The notes under the pieces: generated by a model | Databases searched by the model: none | What the model was told of the DNA's origin: nothing | Seen by the model: the letters and a program-made list of their open reading frames with translations, nothing else | Translations under genes and position numbers: made by a program | In this document: in pieces, positions 60,346-64,000 of the stretch | Numbering within the stretch: the stretch's first letter is position 1 | Layout of the letters: every line of letters begins with the position of its first letter | Assembly: GCA_036023115.1 (NCBI GenBank) | Contig: JAYKKT010000047.1 | Span: 1,247,001 to 1,311,000 of the forward strand | Length of the DNA: 64,000 nucleotides | Source of the DNA: Brasenia schreberi | Lineage: Eukaryota > Streptophyta > Magnoliopsida > Nymphaeales > Cabombaceae | Direction of reading: 5' to 3'

Positions 60346-62385
60346 TGTCACACCCGCTCAGGTCGCGACCACCACCCGACTCGAGCCGATGCCACGTGGC
60401 TGTTTCTCTCGCGGACGTGATGATGAGCAATAACCAAATACAATACTAATTTAATTCAAACTCAATGAAATATCTAACTGAAATAAATATTCATATCGAA
60501 GTTCTAAACAACACGTCCAAAATGGTGTGGGACTCACCTAACAATAATCCCGAATAGCAAGACGTAATAAATCATTTAATACTTATCATACCATCTAAAA
60601 AGAAATGCAGTTTTATCCAACTCCTACTCTGCTCCGTGTGCGTTCGCACTGCTAGCTTAAGGATGAGCTGTAAAAAAATGAGGTGAGCTTCTATACACAA
60701 CTTAATAGGGAGGTTAAACATCTTTAAACAAAAATCATACTAAAAACATGCATAGTTTCACAATCATTTCATAACAAAGTACAATTACCTTTAAATCATG
60801 ATCTCAAATTCATACGCACACACAAGCACACATAATTAGTTACGATAATTACAGCCTAATATTGTGTCTGCCCCAAAGGCCACAGAAGTCGTCCGACCCT
60901 TCCTAACATGACCTCGGTAACCCTGTCCACGACGATAACTACACTGACTCTCACGACAGAGTGCCCAGTAATACACCCTGTATTCGCCCCAAGCCGGATC
61001 ACCCAAGGGACCTTCAAGTCTCTAGAGACCCCACACAACCCACACAAGTACGTCTCGTATATTCACACATCGTTACATTTCTAAAACCAATTACAGCTGA
61101 TCACATTTACAAATCATATCCAGATTCACGAATATCCAAAATCAAATCCATATCCACACAACATTTAAACAACGTTTAAATACCATGTTCATACAACACA
61201 TGCATATCAAAACATGCTCTTTATCAATCAATGTCATAAACATGTTCTATTTGAAAAGTATATCAAATAACCCATCATTGCGAATAACATTTCACAAACA
61301 TCAATAAAACATTTATCAATCATGCACATTTAAATTTATCTAAAACAAGTAAAATCACTTCTAGCATGGTTCAATAAAAGAATGCATAACTCCCTACCTA
61401 AAGCAGCGCTAAGATCAAGTTCCCAAGCTGTTGGGCCACACTTATCACCACCAAATCCTCCAATTTTATTCTTTAAACAATTATAAATAATTAAAATATT
61501 AAAATTTATTTAATTACGAGTCTAACGCAACAAACCGTATCCAAATCGGATCCCAAATGACCATAGAATCACCCAAAACTCAATTTGGATCCATTTAAGC
61601 TATCCGAGATTCAAACTGATACCTAGATCCATATCAGATCCAAATTGAGTGACACAGTAGGTAGCCTGTGTCACAGTGTCAACACAAAACCTATAACTAC
61701 TTACACGAGTCCTGTTTCTAACCCAAAAATCCATTTCAAGACATGACCCAAACTTGACTCGTTTTCGACACAGAGCCCGACACGGAACCTGTTTTGACAC
61801 AGAATTGGTTCATAACATGCGATATGAGGACATGACACAACACGGACATGAGGGTCATGCCCAAAAGGGTCAGTTCTCATGATTTTTCGGCATCGATTTC
61901 GTCGATTTCTGGCGATCATTAAGACCAGCGATGGTCCTCAACCGATCGCCTACTCTTTTTCTTCCAACCCAATCCATCAATGGTTGCTGGCGGTGTCGTT
62001 TTGGCCAAAAAATTCATGAAAAATAGTAACTCAGATTTGAGAAAAAATTTCATGAATCTACGTTTGTTTTGAGCTGATTTTCGCATAATAAGGCTTGTTT
62101 TCAAAGTTTTAACATGAAACAAACAAAAACCCTATTATCTAACTTAGTTTTATCAACTAAAAACAAAAAATTTTACAAAACAAAAATTTGATTTTTCTTA
62201 CCGGATTCCGGCAACTTTGACGTTTTTTGACTTGCTCGTGCAATTGCTCCTGAAGCTCCTCCCCAACAGGCCTCTCCTCCTTTGCCACTTATATAGCCTG
62301 GCCAGGCTGGTAACCGGCTATTAATGGTCGTTACCTGCCTTGGCCAGCTAAGGGAAGCAAAGGGTCGTCCCTTTGCATCCCTTGC
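60346..62385 (-). repeat. Ty3/gypsy LTR, minus orientation, inserted in acyl-activating exon
   Basis: About 2.04 kb. The plus-strand left end is TGTCACACCCGCTC (the element's ...TGTGACA terminus), abutting exon sequence at 60345. The right part, 61.9-62.385 kb, is the reverse complement of 63358-63900: shared blocks include 'gaagcaaagggtcgtccctt' and 'agcctggccaggctggtaac'. Compared with the plus-strand LTR start at 63345 (TGTAGCGGCTCAAG...), its first dozen bases are missing where it meets integrase sequence at 62386. A 5-bp flank GGTGG lies at the left; its partner is not in view. Confidence 0.85.
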
Positions 62386-63344
62386 ACAGAGTAATGCTCG
62401 AGACCCTCGTTTTATCTCTCATTTCTGGTAGATTTTAGAGAGTAATGCTCGAGATCCTCGTTTTATCTCTCATTTCTGGCAGAGTTTAGAAGATGCTCTA
62501 CAAACAAGATTCTAGTTTAGCACGACATATTCATCCACAAACCGATGGGCAAGCTGAACGTACAATTCAAACTCTAGAGGATATGCTTTGAGCATGTGTG
62601 TTGGACAGTAAGGACTAATGGGATAACCAATTGCACTTGATTGAGTTTGTATATAACAATAGTTTTCAAGCGAGCATTGGGATGTCACCCTATGAAATGC
62701 TTTATTAGAAAAAGTGTAGGACTCCACTATATTGGGATATCCCTGGGCTACGACCTGCAACAGGTTCAGATATACTTGGACAATCGTCAGATAAGATAAA
62801 CTTGGTTCGTCAATGCATTAAAGCAGCTCAAGACCGACAAAAAAACTATGCAAATAAGAGACATCGTGATCTATAATTTATGGTTGACAATTATGTATTC
62901 TTAAAAGTCTCTCCAGCTCAAGGAGTGACTCGTTTCGAGCAAAAGGGTAAGTTGAGTCCTAGGTATATTGGACCTTACCAAATCGTGAAACGAGTTGGAG
63001 ATGTTGCCTACCAATTGGACTTGTCGTCGTCATTGATTGGAGTGCATAATGTATTTCACATATCTATGTTGTGAAAGTATGTTCCTGATCCCTCGCATAT
63101 CATTCATACCAAACCACTACACATACGTGAAGATTTGTCTTATGAAGAGGTACCCATAGCCATCTTGGATAGAAAAGAAAAAACCTTACGTCATCGAGTT
63201 TTGAGAACAGTAAAAGTATACTGGAGTCATCATTTGCCAAGCGAAGCTACTTGGGAGCTCGATGATGAAATACGAGAGAAGTATCCATATCTCTTAAGGT
63301 ACTTTACAAATTCTGGGAACAAAATTAATTTAAGAGGAGTAGAA
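62386..63344 (+). pseudogene. Ty3/gypsy integrase C-terminus and chromodomain-like remnant
   Basis: The 3' end of a gypsy pol in sense orientation: integrase core (RDPRFISHFWQSLEDAL, HIHPQTDGQAERTIQTLEDM), then FVYNNSFQASIGMSPYEML, the C-terminal domain KGKLSPRYIGPYQIVKRVGD, VHNVFHISML, and a chromodomain-like YWSHHLPSEATWELDDEI. Gag, protease, reverse transcriptase and RNase H are absent: it starts abruptly at the LTR junction. Several in-frame stops are present (near 62515, 62588, 62706, 62876 and 63072). A purine-rich 'aagaggagtagaa' immediately precedes the LTR at 63345, a likely polypurine tract. Confidence 0.88.
62388..62489 (+). repeat. 51-bp tandem duplication inside integrase remnant
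   Basis: Two units, 62388-62438 and 62439-62489, each starting 'agagtaatgctcgaga' and differing at a few positions. The unit is 17 codons, in frame with the integrase. The first copy has acquired a TAG where the second has a Gln codon. It adjoins the LTR/integrase breakpoint. Confidence 0.93.
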
Positions 63345-64000
63345 TGTAGCGGCTCAAGCAAGGGATGCAAAGGGACGACCCTTTGCTTCCCTTGGCTGGT
63401 CAAGGCAAGTAACAACCATTACTGGTTGGTTACCAGCCTGGCTAGACTATATAAGTGGAGAGGAGGGGAGGCCAGTTGGGGAAGAGCTTCGGGAGCAACA
63501 ACACGAGCAAGCCTGCAAAACTCGTGACGAAGTCGTGGCTATGGGTACCTCTTCATAAGACAAATTCACGTATGGTAAGAAAAAATCAAAATTTTGTACA
63601 TTATATATATGACGACGACAAGTTTTTTCAATTTTTTAGTTTACCTAGGAAAACTGAGTTAGATCATAGGGCTTTTGTTTGTTTCATGCTAAACCTTTGA
63701 AAACAAGCCTTATTACGCGAAAATCGGCTCAAAACAAGCGTAGACTCATGAAAAATTTTCTAAAATCCGAATGACTGTTTTTCATGAATTTTCCAACCAA
63801 GAAGACACCGCTGGTCATTAATGGATTAGGTTGGAAGAATAAGGGTAGGCGATCGGTTGAGGACCATCGTCGGTCTTAATCTTCGTAAAAAATTGGAGAA
63901 ATCGACGCCGGAAAACCATAGGAATCAACCCTTTTAGGCGTGTCCCTCGTGTCCGTATCGTGTCGTGTCGGAAATGTCATGATCTGACATTGATTCGTGT
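63345..64000 (+). repeat. Ty3/gypsy 3' LTR, plus orientation, runs off window
   Basis: Starts TGTAGCGGCTCAAG after the polypurine tract. It matches the complement of 62385 downward in the same order, with moderate divergence including indels near 63500-63680. It continues past position 64000. Confidence 0.85.

Noticed and set aside
1..64000. CRISPR arrays, bacterial operons, riboswitches, organelle insertions
   Set aside because: No regularly spaced short repeats or prokaryotic gene arrangement, and no organelle gene was recognised on either strand.

Overview
This is nuclear DNA of a flowering plant. The evidence is multi-exon genes with GT-AG introns of very uneven length, plant-specific gene families (an AGC-VIII kinase of the D6PK type, an ATK1-like kinesin-14, a plant Lunapark, a thaumatin-like protein, a peroxisomal-type acyl-activating enzyme), long AT-rich intergenic DNA, and a plant-style repeat load (RTE-clade LINEs with TTG tails, Ty1/copia, Ty3/gypsy, hAT, a tRNA-derived SINE). 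The species cannot be named from the sequence. No bacterial-type operon, CRISPR array or free-standing tRNA/rRNA gene was seen.

Layout. 1-2.4 kb: repeat-derived DNA with an old antisense LINE relic. 2.5-2.95 kb: an unidentified coding-like fragment. 3.5-9.3 kb (+): a HIPL (Hedgehog-interacting-protein-like, sugar dehydrogenase fold) gene with several lesions, followed by a duplicated exon fragment. 10.1-16.5 kb (-): an intact D6PK-type kinase whose 4.7-kb intron holds a dead hAT transposon, itself carrying a 60-bp LINE insertion. 17.9-18.2 kb: a SINE. 19.5-20.4 kb (+): a broken thaumatin-like gene. 21.3-24.7 kb (-): an intact five-exon Lunapark gene. 28.7-31.7 kb (-): a prolyl 4-hydroxylase broken by a LINE inside an exon and by other lesions. 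36.1-41.4 kb (-): an intact kinesin-14. 46.4-52.5 kb (-): an old, decayed Ty1/copia element with diverged LTRs. 52.7-60.3 kb (+): an acyl-activating-enzyme gene with many frame lesions and a LINE in intron 1, cut off in its last visible exon by a Ty3/gypsy LTR. 60.3-64.0 kb: two inverted LTRs of the same gypsy family around an integrase-to-chromodomain remnant.

The genes do not form a pathway. The main pattern is contrast: three genes (kinase, Lunapark, kinesin) can be spliced to full-length frames with every intron phase agreeing, while four neighbours (HIPL, thaumatin-like, prolyl hydroxylase, acyl-activating enzyme) each carry several independent disruptions. Single-base assembly errors could explain some small indels, but not the LINE and LTR insertions. 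Insertions with perfect target-site duplications let part of the history be ordered: hAT before the 60-bp LINE, and prolyl hydroxylase before its LINE. I found no convincing new biological system. The most interesting items are the gypsy inverted-LTR junction with its 51-bp tandem duplication, the SINE with its 13-bp target-site duplication, the exonic LINE insertion, and a long open frame in the kinesin leader.
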